Positions 44,042-54,800 of a stretch of 64,000 nucleotides of DNA are shown piece after piece. A program made the translations under genes and the position numbers. How positions within the stretch are numbered: position 1 is the first letter of the stretch; each line of letters starts with the position of its first letter. The notes beneath the pieces were generated by a model. It made no database searches and was not told the origin of the DNA. It saw nothing but the letters and a program-made list of their open reading frames with translations. The stretch lies in NCBI RefSeq assembly GCF_000416965.1, contig NZ_ATCL01000022.1, positions 62,001 through 126,000 on the forward strand, read 5' to 3'. The stretch is from Exiguobacterium chiriqhucha RW-2. GTDB taxonomy: Bacteria; Bacillota; Bacilli; Exiguobacteriales; Exiguobacteriaceae.

Positions 44042-44093
44042 TAGTTAATAAACATAACTAAAGGAGTATATCAAACGAGAGAAAGTTTGTCAG
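44042..44093 (-). promoter_or_regulatory. Promoter and inverted repeat upstream of the first MFS gene
   Basis: Minus-strand CTGACA (44088-44093), 17 bp, TATACT (44065-44070). Right after it, TAGTTA-N7-TAACTA (44042-44060) forms an inverted repeat at the transcription start, a likely repressor site. Confidence 0.6.
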
Positions 44094-44111
44094 AGTCAAC
44101 GCATTTCCAGC

Positions 44112-44139
44112 AAAAAACCGATGCGCGTGCGCGCATCGG
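44112..44139 (-). terminator. Terminator of the second MFS gene
   Basis: CCGATGCGCG and CGCGCATCGG form a GC-rich stem followed on the minus strand by TTTTTT. Confidence 0.88.
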
Positions 44140-44145
44140 CAATCG

Positions 44146-45399
44146 TTAAGCGAGCTGACGTCGGTACCAGAGGACGAGAGGGACGAGAATGAGGGAGACG
44201 ACCCCACCGAGGAGCGACAAGGTCAAATAACTCGACTGGGCAGCGATGACACCGGAAAGCATCCCGCCGGAAGCGCCGGATAGGGCAATCCATACATCGA
44301 CTGAACCTTGCGTCTTCGCCCGTGTCTCGGTCGTCGTCGCATCGACGAGGATGGCCGTCCCGCTGATGAGCCCGAAATTCCAACCGATCCCGAGTAGGAC
44401 GAGCCCGACGATTAAGAAGAACAAGGAATCCGCTGGGGCAAAAGCGGCGACGACACCGGCGAGAAACAATGTCACGCCCGAAGCAATCGCCATCACTTCA
44501 CGGCCAATCCGATCGACGAGAATCCCGGTCACGAGAGAAGGCAAATACATGGCTCCAATGTGAAAGCCAATGACGAGACCGACCGCACCGAGTTCATGGC
44601 CGTGGTGGCGTATATGGACAGGAGTCATCGTCATGATGGCGACCATCACGATTTGGCTGAGGACCATGACGAACGCACCGACATACACGCCGCGGTGACT
44701 ATGCGCAGCTTCGACCGGTTGTGCCGTCGAAGTGGCCTCCTTCCGTTTCGCCTCGATTGCGCGGGCGACGAGGAGCGGGTCAGGATTCAAAAAGACGAGT
44801 AAGATGAGACCTGCAAAGAGATAGGCCACACCTGCAAGCAAGAATGGTCCAGAGAGTGTCGGCAACCCGAGTCCGGCGGCAACACGTCCCATCGGTTCGA
44901 CCAAGTTCGGACCGGCGACGGCCCCGAGCGTCGTTGAGACCATCGCGATGCTGACGGCCGTCGCCCGCTCGGTCGCATTCGCCAAATCTGTGCCGGCATA
45001 ACGGGCCTGAAGGTTCGTCGCCGTGCCGGCCCCGTAAATCAGGAGCGAGAGAAATAAGAGCGGTACGCTCTCGAACGTCGCGGCAACAATGACACCGAAT
45101 GCGCCGACCGCACCGGTCAAAAATCCTGTCGCCAGTCCGAAACGGCGTCCGACTCGTTGTGACATCAATCCAATCAAAAACGCAGCGGCAGCAGAGCCGA
45201 GCGTGAACAGGGCCGTCGGGACGCCTGCATAGGCATCGGTTCCGAGTAAATCACGTGCCAATAAAGCACCAACCGTAATCCCGGCGGCGAGACCGGCACC
45301 ACCGAACACTTGCGAGAGCACGACGATGACTAAGGTTCGTTTATATAACTGTCTTTGGTGCTCGAGGCTTTCCACATATGTAGCCATCTCTTTTCGCAT
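44146..45399 (-). CDS. MFS transporter
   Basis: A 417-residue 12-helix major facilitator with MSQRVGRRFGLATGFLTG after helix 2 and GILVDRIGREVMAIASG in the second half. The N-terminal half is Gly/Ala rich (VFGGAGLAAGITVGALLA). Substrate unknown. ATG at 45399 is 8 bp after GGAGGA. An inverted repeat, GCTATATAC/GTATATCGC (45419-45444), covers the promoter region. Confidence 0.88.
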   Translation of the reverse strand: MRKEMATYVESLEHQRQLYKRTLVIVVLSQVFGGAGLAAGITVGALLARDLLGTDAYAGVPTALFTLGSAAAAFLIGLMSQRVGRRFGLATGFLTGAVGAFGVIVAATFESVPLLFLSLLIYGAGTATNLQARYAGTDLANATERATAVSIAMVSTTLGAVAGPNLVEPMGRVAAGLGLPTLSGPFLLAGVAYLFAGLILLVFLNPDPLLVARAIEAKRKEATSTAQPVEAAHSHRGVYVGAFVMVLSQIVMVAIMTMTPVHIRHHGHELGAVGLVIGFHIGAMYLPSLVTGILVDRIGREVMAIASGVTLFLAGVVAAFAPADSLFFLIVGLVLLGIGWNFGLISGTAILVDATTTETRAKTQGSVDVWIALSGASGGMLSGVIAAQSSYLTLSLLGGVVSLILVPLVLWYRRQLA

Positions 45400-45418
45400 C
45401 CAGTCATTCCTCCTTTAC

Positions 45419-45444
45419 GCTATATACCCCACCAAGTATATCGC
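45419..45444. promoter_or_regulatory. Inverted repeat upstream of the second MFS gene
   Basis: GCTATATAC (45419-45427), 8-bp spacer, GTATATCGC (45436-45444); one mismatch. Likely operator; overlaps TATA-rich promoter-like sequence. Confidence 0.5.
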
Positions 45445-45469
45445 TAGAGAGGAGGAGAGGGGAAGCACG

Positions 45470-45507
45470 TAAAAAGGATTCGACCCGTCGATTTGGGTCG
45501 AATCCTT
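45470..45507 (-). terminator. Terminator of the catalase gene
   Basis: Minus-strand AAGGATTCGACCC pairs with GGGTCGAATCCTT, then TTT. Confidence 0.85.
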
Positions 45508-45519
45508 GAACTGTTCACG

Positions 45520-47529
45520 TTAGGCGCGGTCCCAGAACCGGCCTTTCGCGATACCGTCGATAAACGTATCGAAGCCATCGAGACTATGTTGTTTGAACGT
45601 GTAGACGCCAGGCTGATCTGTCTTCACGCGGCAACGGTCGAGCACTTCATCATGATGCAGATGCAACGCGAGCGGTTTGAAGTGTTTATACGTGTTCTCG
45701 ATGAACTCGAGCACGTCGTCTTCGACCGAGGTCGCGGTGCTGACGAGGAAAGCCGCATCGAACAGGCTCGAGTCGACCGTGTCGTACGTCTCTTTCACTT
45801 TAAGATCGCCGAGCGTATATGATTTCTTGCCGACGAGGCTGTAATTGACCTTATGATCGGCGAGCGCTTGCACCCACGCCTTCACTTGCGCGGCATCGAC
45901 GTCTCCGGCCAAGAGGACGGCGACGCTCTTCGTGTCCGGCTTCGCAATCGTATTGGCCATGCTGAGCGCCGGTGAGGCCTTGTCCGAGACGACTTCATTG
46001 TTCTCGGCCGGGAGGTCGACACCAAGATTGTCGGCGACGACCGAGGCGAGATGACGGTCGATGCGATTCAACAAATCGACGGCGTTCGCTTTGACCATGT
46101 CCGATTCACATTTGCCGAGCTCGAAGCTGCAGGCGTCTTGGATGTGCTCTTTTTCAACGTCGGTCATGCTGTTATAAAACATCTTCGCTTGCGAATAGAA
46201 GTCGAGGAAGCTATCACTCCGGCCTCGAATCTTATGACCGTCGACTTTTTCTTGATAGTGCTCGAACCCGCCTTGATCGGCCGGGACGGGCTCGGGTTGA
46301 TTGTTGTTGAGCGCATTTTTATGGTAGCTCGTCTGTCCTTTGTGGACGGCCATCTGATGCATGCCGTCGCGTTGGTTGTTATGGAACGGACAGACCGGCT
46401 TGTTGATCGGGATTTGATGGAAGTTCGGTCCCCCGAGACGTGACAGTTGTGTATCCGTGTACGAGAACAGACGACCTTGAAGGAGCGGGTCGTTCGAGAA
46501 GTCGATGCCCGGCACGAGGTGACCCGGGTGGAACGCGACTTGCTCGGTCTCGGCGAAGAAGTTGTCGACGTTGCGGTTGAGCATCATCTTCCCTACAAGT
46601 TTGACGGGCACATCTTCTTCCGGCCAAAGTTTCGTCGGATCGAGAATGTCGAAGTCGAACTTGAACTCGTCTTCTTCCGCGATGATTTGAAGCCCGAGCT
46701 CCCATTCTGGATAATCGCCTTTATCGATGGCCTCGTACAAGTCGACGCGGTGGAAGTCGGCGTTCTTACCGAGCGCTTTCTGCGCCTCGTCCCAAACTTG
46801 CGAATGGACGCCGAGTTTTGGTTTCCAATGGAACTTGACGAAATGCGCCTTGCCTTCCTTGTTGACGAGGCGGAACGTGTGTACACCGAACCCTTCCATC
46901 ATGCGAAGGCTGCGCGGGATGCCCCGGTCGCTCATCGCCCACATGATCATATGGGCCGTCTCATGGTTCTGGCCGACGAAGTCCCAGAACGTGTCGTGGG
47001 CACTGCCGCCTTGAGGCACTTCCGTGTGCGGCTCCGGTTTCACGGCGTGGACGAGGTCAGGGAACTTGATGGCGTCTTGAATGAAGAAGACCGGCATGTT
47101 GTTCCCGACAAGGTCATAGTTGCCTTCGTCGGTATAGAACTTGGTCGCGAACCCGCGGACGTCGCGCACGGTGTCCCCAGACCCACGCGAACCTTGCACC
47201 GTCGAGAAACGAACGAACACCGGCGTCACTTTCGACGGGTCGTTCAAGAAGTCGGCTTTCGTATAGTCGGCGAGCGACTCATACACTTGAAACTCCCCGT
47301 GAGCCCCGACGCCGCGTGCGTGCACGATGCGCTCAGGAATCCGCTCGTGGTCGAAGTGCGTCATCTTCTCGCGGAAATGGAAATCCTCGATCAATGTCGG
47401 TCCCCGACGTCCGGCTTTGAGCGAGAACTCGTCCTCGGCCATCTTCAGCCCTTGGTTCGTCGTGAGCCCGGCTTGCTGCTCGTTATCAATCGTATGTTGT
47501 TTTAACTGCTCTTCTTTCTTGTTCCCCAT
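45520..47529 (-). CDS. katE: Large-subunit monofunctional catalase (clade 2, HPII type)
   Basis: A 669-residue haem catalase. The distal His lies in [14 protein letters not shown], the Asn segment in [18 protein letters not shown], and the proximal Tyr in [15 protein letters not shown]. The C-terminal 150 residues (from about 525: [21 protein letters not shown]) form the flavodoxin/DJ-1-like extension found in large catalases. In B. subtilis the equivalent is a stress-regulated enzyme, but no clear sigma-B promoter was found here. GGGGAGG precedes the ATG. Confidence 0.95.
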   Translation of the reverse strand: MGNKKEEQLKQHTIDNEQQAGLTTNQGLKMAEDEFSLKAGRRGPTLIEDFHFREKMTHFDHERIPERIVHARGVGAHGEFQVYESLADYTKADFLNDPSKVTPVFVRFSTVQGSRGSGDTVRDVRGFATKFYTDEGNYDLVGNNMPVFFIQDAIKFPDLVHAVKPEPHTEVPQGGSAHDTFWDFVGQNHETAHMIMWAMSDRGIPRSLRMMEGFGVHTFRLVNKEGKAHFVKFHWKPKLGVHSQVWDEAQKALGKNADFHRVDLYEAIDKGDYPEWELGLQIIAEEDEFKFDFDILDPTKLWPEEDVPVKLVGKMMLNRNVDNFFAETEQVAFHPGHLVPGIDFSNDPLLQGRLFSYTDTQLSRLGGPNFHQIPINKPVCPFHNNQRDGMHQMAVHKGQTSYHKNALNNNQPEPVPADQGGFEHYQEKVDGHKIRGRSDSFLDFYSQAKMFYNSMTDVEKEHIQDACSFELGKCESDMVKANAVDLLNRIDRHLASVVADNLGVDLPAENNEVVSDKASPALSMANTIAKPDTKSVAVLLAGDVDAAQVKAWVQALADHKVNYSLVGKKSYTLGDLKVKETYDTVDSSLFDAAFLVSTATSVEDDVLEFIENTYKHFKPLALHLHHDEVLDRCRVKTDQPGVYTFKQHSLDGFDTFIDGIAKGRFWDRA

Positions 47530-47611
47530 GTTGTTGCCTCCCCTTTAAGTATGCGCACACGTCGTAAGCCACATTTTGGCCTACTTTACGAATGTTCCCT
47601 AACACTTCAAG

Positions 47612-47640
47612 AAAAAACCCCCATTTTTGAAATGGAGGTT
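47612..47640 (-). terminator. Terminator of the heparinase-like gene
   Basis: Minus-strand AACCTCCATTT pairs with AAATGGGGGTT, then six Ts; overlaps the stop codon. Confidence 0.85.
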
Positions 47641-49723
47641 AGCGTAACATCGATAAGGTTTTCGTCTTGCCGTCCGACAGTTTGTAGCGCACGACATAGT
47701 GGCGTGACGTCGTCTGGACCGTGACGGACGTGATTTTGGTTGTCTTCTCGCCGATATGAATCAGCGTCAAATACTCGACTTGCTTGCCACGCTTTGTCGT
47801 CACGACTTGATTGCGGCGTTGCCAGTCGTAGTCCCGATACGACACATAACTCGCACCGACGGCGACTTTCGGCGTCGTGCCGACCTCGAGTTGTAACAAA
47901 TGGATCGAGCGGTTCTCGTTGTCTTTATACATGGCATGACGGCTGCCGCTCGAGACGCGATTCAAACCGGTCCCGAGATGGAATCGCTGGACGAACGAGG
48001 TCGTGGTCGGGCTGGTGATGTCATCGTATACGAGCACCGTCCCGTCGCGGTCGTAGGCGATACGACGCGTGTGCGTCATCCCGTTACCGAGCAGCCCGCT
48101 CGTTCCCGCGGCCGTCCATTGCGTCGACGCGGCACCGACCGATGTGATTTGGCTTCTCTGTAAGTTGTTCGTCGTCAAGTTAAAGCTCTTACCTGCCACA
48201 TGGACGGTGTTGTGGGCCGCGGCCTGCATGACGACGCTGCGCTCGGGACGGTTCGTATAGGCGTAGCGTCCGCTCTCGACGAGGAAGTCGCGGCCATAGC
48301 CGTACAGGTCAATCGACAAATCGTCGGCGTGCTTATGGATGTTGCTATGATAGCCGGCCGTCATCATCACTTGGACTGCGTCCCGGAATGGACCAGAAGC
48401 CCCGCCCCAATGTTGACGGAAGAAGGCGTACTGGTTCGATAGCTTACCGACCCGTGTCGACGGTTGGGTTCCCGATTTCCCTTGTGTCATCGCGTAATTC
48501 AAGTGCGGATAGCGATTGATATACGGAATCGCGTCCGTGCGGTGCGTGATGGACGGGGTGTCGCCAAACATCGGCAGGGTCCCGTTCGGTTTCAACATAT
48601 ACGTCAGCGCGCTCGGCATATCTTTGACGTCACGCATCCGGCTCGATAGGGCGAAGCGGTTGGCGGCCGCCCAGTCGTTGAACCGGGCGAGCGTGTCGTA
48701 CAGATAAATTTGATAGAACGGCGAGTGCTCGAGATGGACGCCGTCCGTGCTCAAGCTGTGGTTCAACTGCTGGGTGAGCCGGTTCATCGCGAGAGAGCGC
48801 CAGGCCGAGGAACGATAAAAGCTCCGATGTGTCTCTGCGACGGCGGTTAAGGCCATATCTTGGAACATGCCGTGATTGTTGTTCGGTTTATAAAAGCTTG
48901 GCGTCGCCAGCAGTGCCGCGTGTTCATACAGTGTCTTGGCGAACAGCTGCGAGAACGCCGGATCGGTGTTCACTGCGGACGAGCGGAATTCATTCCAGAA
49001 GTTGAGCAAATGGAACGTCCGGATGGCGGTGCCATGGTCGTGATACGGCCAACGGTAGCGTGTATAGTTCGCAGCCGGGTATTGCTTGGTCCAACTCGTG
49101 ACGATTCGCTTCCCGTAGCGGAGATAATCGTCTCGTCCGGTGGCGGCATACGCTTGCGTCAACTGGTTCAACGTCGTGAAGTAATGGATTTGAAACTTGA
49201 ATGACGTCGAATCGACCGCAGGGACGCTGACATCAAAACGGTATGTATCGATGTTCGGGACACGCAACTGATAGGGCGGGGACGGGATATACCAGTTCCC
49301 CTTCATGGCGGCGTCGGCCCGGGCGATGGCCGTCTTGGCGGTCAACTCATCGTAATAGTAAGGCGTCTGTCCCCGGGTGAGCGAGCGCATATACTCGTGC
49401 GTCAGCCGTGAGTAGGTCGAACCGGAAAACGTCGTCAGCGACAAGTTCGTCGCCACTAGTGTGACGGCTTGCTTTTTTACGTAGTAGATGGTTCTTCCGT
49501 CTTGAATCTTATAATAGTGACCGGACGTACTGAGCGCCTTGAACCGCTTTGCCGCGCGCAACGTTCCTTTCGGCTTGAGCGTCTTTCCGACAAATTGATA
49601 AAGCGTCGTGCCGGTAGGCGCACTCACCTCATAAGGTGAAATTGATGCGGCGTCGACCTGTCGCGGCGTCAAAGTGGCACCGATCATAACCAGAAGTAGG
49701 CATAAAAGCATCCATCGTTTCAT
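47639..49723 (-). CDS. Secreted heparinase II/III-like polysaccharide lyase
   Basis: A 694-residue exported protein. A signal peptide (1-25) ends at VDAAS and a small SH3-like segment follows (to about 105). An alpha/alpha toroid (about 110-420) carries YRWPYHDHGTAIR and NNNHGMFQDMALTAVAETHR. A beta-sandwich heparinase II/III domain has YHSNIHKHADDLSIDLYGYG and AAHNTVHVAGKS. The target is an acidic polysaccharide, perhaps alginate- or heparin-like; it cannot be named. ATG at 49723 follows AAAGGAAGACGTT. No polysaccharide-utilisation genes surround it. Confidence 0.88.
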   Translation of the reverse strand: MKRWMLLCLLLVMIGATLTPRQVDAASISPYEVSAPTGTTLYQFVGKTLKPKGTLRAAKRFKALSTSGHYYKIQDGRTIYYVKKQAVTLVATNLSLTTFSGSTYSRLTHEYMRSLTRGQTPYYYDELTAKTAIARADAAMKGNWYIPSPPYQLRVPNIDTYRFDVSVPAVDSTSFKFQIHYFTTLNQLTQAYAATGRDDYLRYGKRIVTSWTKQYPAANYTRYRWPYHDHGTAIRTFHLLNFWNEFRSSAVNTDPAFSQLFAKTLYEHAALLATPSFYKPNNNHGMFQDMALTAVAETHRSFYRSSAWRSLAMNRLTQQLNHSLSTDGVHLEHSPFYQIYLYDTLARFNDWAAANRFALSSRMRDVKDMPSALTYMLKPNGTLPMFGDTPSITHRTDAIPYINRYPHLNYAMTQGKSGTQPSTRVGKLSNQYAFFRQHWGGASGPFRDAVQVMMTAGYHSNIHKHADDLSIDLYGYGRDFLVESGRYAYTNRPERSVVMQAAAHNTVHVAGKSFNLTTNNLQRSQITSVGAASTQWTAAGTSGLLGNGMTHTRRIAYDRDGTVLVYDDITSPTTTSFVQRFHLGTGLNRVSSGSRHAMYKDNENRSIHLLQLEVGTTPKVAVGASYVSYRDYDWQRRNQVVTTKRGKQVEYLTLIHIGEKTTKITSVTVQTTSRHYVVRYKLSDGKTKTLSMLR

Positions 49724-49759
49724 AACGTCTTCCTTTCTCCGACCGTTCAACGGTTACAT

Positions 49760-49781
49760 GTATACAATTAGTATACAATTA
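49760..49781. repeat. Tandem 11-bp repeat in the heparinase-like gene promoter
   Basis: GTATACAATTA occurs twice head to tail (49760-49770, 49771-49781), 37 bp before the gene. On the minus strand it reads TAATTGTATAC twice and includes a TATACT-like -10. The TTGTATAC motif resembles half-sites of GntR-type repressors. Confidence 0.6.
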
Positions 49782-49833
49782 TATATTTAGCCAAAGAAAG
49801 GAAAATTCGTACTATCTTTTTGGATGAATCAGG

Positions 49834-50496
49834 TTATAACGCGGCCCAGACACTCTGCTTCAAGACGATACGTTGGACCGTTTCGGGATTGAGATCATAT
49901 TTCGTTGAAACGGTTCGGGTCACTTTCGCTTTCAAGTCAGGGTCGTCCGATTGCTCGGCCTCGTAGACGCGATTCCAGACTTGCCAGACGCGCGCTTCCT
50001 TGTCCGACAGTTGCGTGTCCCATTCTTTCTCTTTCAATTGCCAGCCGAACGACATCTCCTCATAGGCGCCGGGTTGGACCGTACTCGCCAGGCTCCAATC
50101 GCCTTCAGGGGCAAATACGGCTTCGCCGAGTGGTGATTCGGTACCGATATAGGCTTCGTGATCATAAAAACGGAGGAGGGCGGCTTGGAACGTATCACGC
50201 GCCGTCACCTCGTCCATGACATCCTGACTGATGGACTGGAGCGTCTCGACGTCAGGTTGTCCGTGGACCACGATGTCATACGTATAGCGGACGGCCTCGT
50301 CTTCTGTCACAGCTTGTCTCGTTTCAATCGTGTAGCGTTGCTCGTCGTCTGTTGCCTCTGCTTGCGTGACGGTTTCCTCTGGCGTTTCTTCGGCCGGCTC
50401 ATGCGGCCAGACGTAGACGGTCAAGGCGATGGCAGGGATGAAGAGAAGACCGCGCCTCAGGCGATACACCCATTTTGGTTTTTGTTTTGTTGTCAT
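49834..50496 (-). CDS. Uncharacterised membrane-anchored protein
   Basis: A 220-residue protein: a basic N-terminus, one hydrophobic helix (about 17-31: LLFIPAIALTVYVWP), an acidic linker rich in Glu and Thr, then a soluble external domain (about 55-220). I do not recognise a family. The C-terminal SVWAAL and the LNPETVQRIVLKQ segment are helical. ATG at 50496 is 8 bp after TTGGAG; a GTG at 50505 is too close. Single gene; no partner apparent. Confidence 0.68.
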   Translation of the reverse strand: MTTKQKPKWVYRLRRGLLFIPAIALTVYVWPHEPAEETPEETVTQAEATDDEQRYTIETRQAVTEDEAVRYTYDIVVHGQPDVETLQSISQDVMDEVTARDTFQAALLRFYDHEAYIGTESPLGEAVFAPEGDWSLASTVQPGAYEEMSFGWQLKEKEWDTQLSDKEARVWQVWNRVYEAEQSDDPDLKAKVTRTVSTKYDLNPETVQRIVLKQSVWAAL

Positions 50497-50520
50497 TTCA
50501 CTCACTCCAATGCGTATGTA

Positions 50521-50549
50521 TAAAAAAATCCCCTGATGTCAGGGGATTA
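50521..50549 (-). terminator. Terminator of the FAD oxidoreductase gene
   Basis: Minus-strand AATCCCCTGA-CA-TCAGGGGATT followed by TTTTT. Confidence 0.88.
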
Positions 50550-51752
50550 ACGTGTCCGATCTAATCGTACGATTCGAGCATCTGGATTGTCGATGCCGCG
50601 GACCAACTCGCTCAAAATTTTAGAACCTAACATGCTGTAGACCGTGCCGTTGCCCCCATATCCGAGTAAATAGTAGAGGTTCGGACGGTCCGGATGTTCC
50701 CCGATAAAGGGTAGCTGGTCGATTGACTCACCGAACAGGGCCACCCAGGCGTATTCAACTGTCAAATCATACATCGGGAACAGAGCTTCGACTTCTTGGC
50801 GCAACCGCTCGGCCCGTTTTTGAATGAGTGCCTCGCTATGCGGGGTCTCTGCTTTTTCTTCATCGAGTCCGCCGGCGATGATGCGGCCGTCGACGGTCGT
50901 CCGTAAATAGAGGTACGGCCGTTTCGTTTCCCAAATGAGCGCCTGACCTTCCCACTCGTCGAAATCAGGGACGGGATTCGTCGCAATCGCATAAGAACGG
51001 TTGAGTTCGATCCGATGCGTGTCGAGGAGCGGGGCCGGACGATAGCCGGTCGCGAAGATGACGTGGCCCGCTTTGAACGTTCCTGTGGGAGTCAAGACGA
51101 GCCAGTCGTCTCCGTCGGCGACGACTTCTGTGACGTCCGTCTCTTCGAAGATGGGGACGTTTTGGGTCGACAAGTAGCGGACGACCTGACGGCTGAGCGT
51201 GAGCGGATTGACCTCGGCATCGCCGTTCGTAATCAAGCCGGCCGGTTTATCGAACGGATAGCGTTCTTGTAACGCCTCCCGGTCGAGCCATTCGGCCGCG
51301 AGTCCGTGTTTCGTCAGCATCTCATACTCTCGTTCCAATTTGGAGACATCCGCTTCGCTGCTGGCGAAGCAAAGACTGTCACGCCGGATATAGACGTCCT
51401 TGGCGTCGACTGTCCCGGCGACCTCGTCGAGCGCATCCACCGCCTCGGCACACAGTTGATAGAAGCGGACCGCGTCCTCTTCACCGATTTGTTCGGCCAG
51501 TTCGTGCAACATGATGTCGTTCGAGTATTGAATGAGCCCTGTGTTCGCGGCCGTACTCCCGGCTCCGACTTTCCCTTGGTCGATGACGGCGAAATCGACA
51601 CCGTCCTTGTAAAGCGTATAGGCTGTCAGCGTTCCTGACATTCCCGCGCCGATGACGAGTACGTCGTAGCGCTCTTTCTTGATTGGTTTTTGTAAGACGA
51701 TCTGTTCCGATTCTGTGGTCGGCCAATATAAGTTCCCGTTGTGCATCTCCAT
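50547..51752 (-). CDS. FAD-dependent oxidoreductase, DadA/glycine oxidase type
   Basis: A 401-residue flavoenzyme. The FAD fold motif YDVLVIGAGMSGTLTAYTL is near residue 29; the GSTAANTGLIQYSNDIML segment and the C-terminal YYLLGYGGNGTVYSMLGSKIL match the DAO family. Substrates of relatives are amino acids such as glycine, sarcosine or gamma-glutamyl compounds; none can be assigned. GGAGGATGACGTC precedes the ATG. Confidence 0.88.
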   Translation of the reverse strand: MEMHNGNLYWPTTESEQIVLQKPIKKERYDVLVIGAGMSGTLTAYTLYKDGVDFAVIDQGKVGAGSTAANTGLIQYSNDIMLHELAEQIGEEDAVRFYQLCAEAVDALDEVAGTVDAKDVYIRRDSLCFASSEADVSKLEREYEMLTKHGLAAEWLDREALQERYPFDKPAGLITNGDAEVNPLTLSRQVVRYLSTQNVPIFEETDVTEVVADGDDWLVLTPTGTFKAGHVIFATGYRPAPLLDTHRIELNRSYAIATNPVPDFDEWEGQALIWETKRPYLYLRTTVDGRIIAGGLDEEKAETPHSEALIQKRAERLRQEVEALFPMYDLTVEYAWVALFGESIDQLPFIGEHPDRPNLYYLLGYGGNGTVYSMLGSKILSELVRGIDNPDARIVRLDRTR

Positions 51753-51811
51753 GACGTCATCCTCCGATAATCAGCATCTTCTACTTAATCCCCGAATTTC
51801 ACGAATGAAAA

Positions 51812-51846
51812 CGCAAAAGGCCGCAGACAATCTGTCTGCGGCTTGC
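51812..51846 (-). terminator. Terminator of the nuclease gene
   Basis: GCCGCAGACA and TGTCTGCGGC form a perfect 10-bp stem followed on the minus strand by CTTTTGC. Confidence 0.8.
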
Positions 51847-51862
51847 GTATTCGATTCAATCG

Positions 51863-54800
51863 TTATTTTTTGATGACGACCGTGTTCGCGGATGCGCCTT
51901 TCGTGTAGCTGATCTGTTTCACATTCTCTGCGCCACGGATTTCAGCCAAGTTCGTTCCATCAACAATTACTTCTTTGACAGTTGCGCCGTCGAAGTCGAT
52001 GATGGCACCGGCTTCTTTCGGTTTCACTTGAACGACGATGTTTTTGAGCGGGTCACCTGTCAATTCCGTGTAGGCGCCGCGTACGAAGATGCCGTTCTTG
52101 AAGTTTGTGCCTTTGCCGATCGTCACGCCGATGAAGTCATCTTGGAGGACGAGGCGTGCAGCCTTGTTGTTCTCGACCGTGTAACGCGTCAATTCCACTT
52201 CTGGCTCCGGAGTGAGGTCGATTTGTGCGAGGACCGGATCGTGGTCACTGGCGCGACCCGACATTTCCGTGAAGTCAGCGTTGACGTGAATCATATCGAT
52301 TTCGGTCGTCGCCGCTAAACGGTTTGACACGAGGATATGGTCGAGCACTTGCGAGTTCCCTTGATAGACGTACGAGTAACGGTCGACAGCTGGGACTTTC
52401 TCGACCATGTTCGTCATCAAGTCGCCTTTGAAGATTTGCATCGCATCCGAGAATTCGAAGTCGTTGAAGTCACCGAGGGCGACGACGTTCGCGTCAGGGT
52501 TGTCCGTTTTCACGTCAGCGACGAAGTCATGGACGATTTGAGCGATTTGTTTACGTTGGACTTCACTGCCGAGCACGACCGGCTGTTTCGAGCCGAAGAA
52601 ACCAGTGTCGCCACCTTTCGAGTTCCAGTGGTTGGCGATGACGACGACGTTCTCGCCTTGGAAGTCGAACTGGGCCGCGAGCGGTTTACGTGAGCTGTTG
52701 AACGCCGGGTTGAGCGGGTCGATGCGGCCCGGGTTGTGCGTCAACTTGCCGTTTTCATAACCGACAGCTGTCGTTGCGTCACCGGCAGGGATGCCTTCTG
52801 TGAGCGAGACACGTTCCGGGTCATACAAGAAGCCGACACGGATGTTGGCATTTGGTGCGCCGCCGTCTTTATTGTACTCAGGATCGATATTGACGTACTT
52901 GTACGATTTGCCGCCAATCGAGACGATATTGTCAATCAAACGTTGGTAGCTTTGGTCGGCCGCAGAATCGCCTGTGCCTTCCCCGTTGTTATCTTGGACT
53001 TCGGTCACACCGATGATGTCCGGGCTGTTCAACTCCTCGACGAACGCTTTCGCGAGTTTGAGGGCTTTCTCGTCCGACGTCTCTTTGACGTTGTTCGAGA
53101 AGTTCTCGAGGTTGTAAGAGGCGATCGTCAATTTGTCCTCTTCAGCTTCGATGAACGTCGCCTCACGCTTGGCATCACCTTTGACGAAGGCAGCCTTCAT
53201 CTCATCAAGACCTGCTTGAATCTTATAGTTGCCGTACGAGTATCCAACGACACCGACGATCGGGCCATTGAAGCGGTCACCGGTCGCGACATCGAAATCA
53301 CGAGCGTCGGCATTCGGTTCGAGACGGAATTGAATCCGTTCCGGGTTGGCATCATCTTTTTTCAACAGAATACCACCGTTGAACGTCTCGGTCGGTGTTG
53401 CTTCGAGCACGGTCACGAGGTCGCCGTTCTGTTGCGGTGACACCGATTTGAGGTTGCCCGTCTCGACGCGCATCCCTTCAAGGCTCTCCCAGAAGTCGAT
53501 GGCGTCTTTGTCCGGGTTGAAGACGGCGAGGGCATCGCTGTCGATGAACTCGGTCGGCAAGTTCGACGCGTCGATTTTCAGCGGCGTCGGGAGTGTGACA
53601 CCGCTCTTGACGACGTTGACACTTCCGTTGCGTGTATCGATTTGCGTCATCTTCATATCCGTCTGTTGACGGTCGCTGTAGCCTTCGATGGCGTACTCGC
53701 TGACGAGACCTTTCACGTTGACAAGGTCACCGACTTGGATGCCCGCGATCGAACGGCCACCATACAAGATGATTCCTTCTGACGTGCGTGCATCTTGGTC
53801 GGCTTCCATGTCAGGCGTTTGGATATAGTAATACGTCGTACCCATCGAGACGAACGAGTACGTGACGACGCCTTCGACGCCTTCAACAGTCTGTCCGTTC
53901 ATCGGTGACGTGTGGCTTGCGCCTTGGATGTCATGGATGCGGATTTTGTCCGTGATTTTATAGTCGAACGTCGTCACGGCGCTGAACGCATCACCCGATT
54001 TGACGGCAACTTTGAGCGTTTTCGTCTCCTCGATGCGGACTGGTGACGTATAAAGGGTACCGTTCACTTTCGGGTCCGACCCGTCGAGCGTGTAATAGAT
54101 GTCAGCGCCCGCTGTCGTCGTCGAAAGTGTCACGTCTTGTGGACCGACGAACGTGCCCGCACCTGGCTTCGCTGTCGCCGGACGGAGTACCGATGCGTCG
54201 ATGACTGTGTCAGATACGTCGCGCGGAATGATTTGATACGTATTATCGAACTGTTGCACGATACCCGTGATTGACGAGTAGTTGACGTCTGTCTGTAAAT
54301 CGAGAATGCCGCGCTCATCACGCACGACGAACTCTTTCGTTCCATCCGTCGCCGTCAAGTTTTGCCCGCTACCTGAGAGGGTGACGTTATTGACGGTGAC
54401 GAGTTCAGACTCGACGTCCTCATTGATTTGTTCGCCAGTGAGGACTTGCGCAGCTGGGACGCTCGCCGCTTGTTTTGACACGACGACGGCGCTGTTCAAT
54501 TGAAGCAATTCACGATACGAACCGATGGCACCCGTGACGACGACTTCATCACCGACGTTGACGGCAAGTGACGTCGGACGGACCGAGAGTCCGCCTGTCG
54601 CATCTTGAATCGAAATCGTGTTGGCCAGTTTCGCCGTGACGACTCCTTTAATCGTGACCGTTTCACCTTCGGCTTTCGTACGGGCGTCACTGATTGAAAT
54701 CGGAGTGACCGGCGCCGGTGGTTCTACCGTACCGCCATCGCCGTAGTCGACGCCTTGGAACGTGTGTGATCCGAGGTTCGTGAACGTATCGATTGGTTGT

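Noticed and set aside
46447-47505. 352-codon plus-strand frame
   Set aside because: Fully antisense to the catalase gene, whose catalytic residues and length are intact; low-complexity Val/Glu/Asp/Arg-rich translation is typical of reverse-frame reading.
52736-53440. 234-codon plus-strand frame
   Set aside because: Antisense to the secreted nuclease gene; no start signals or family motifs.
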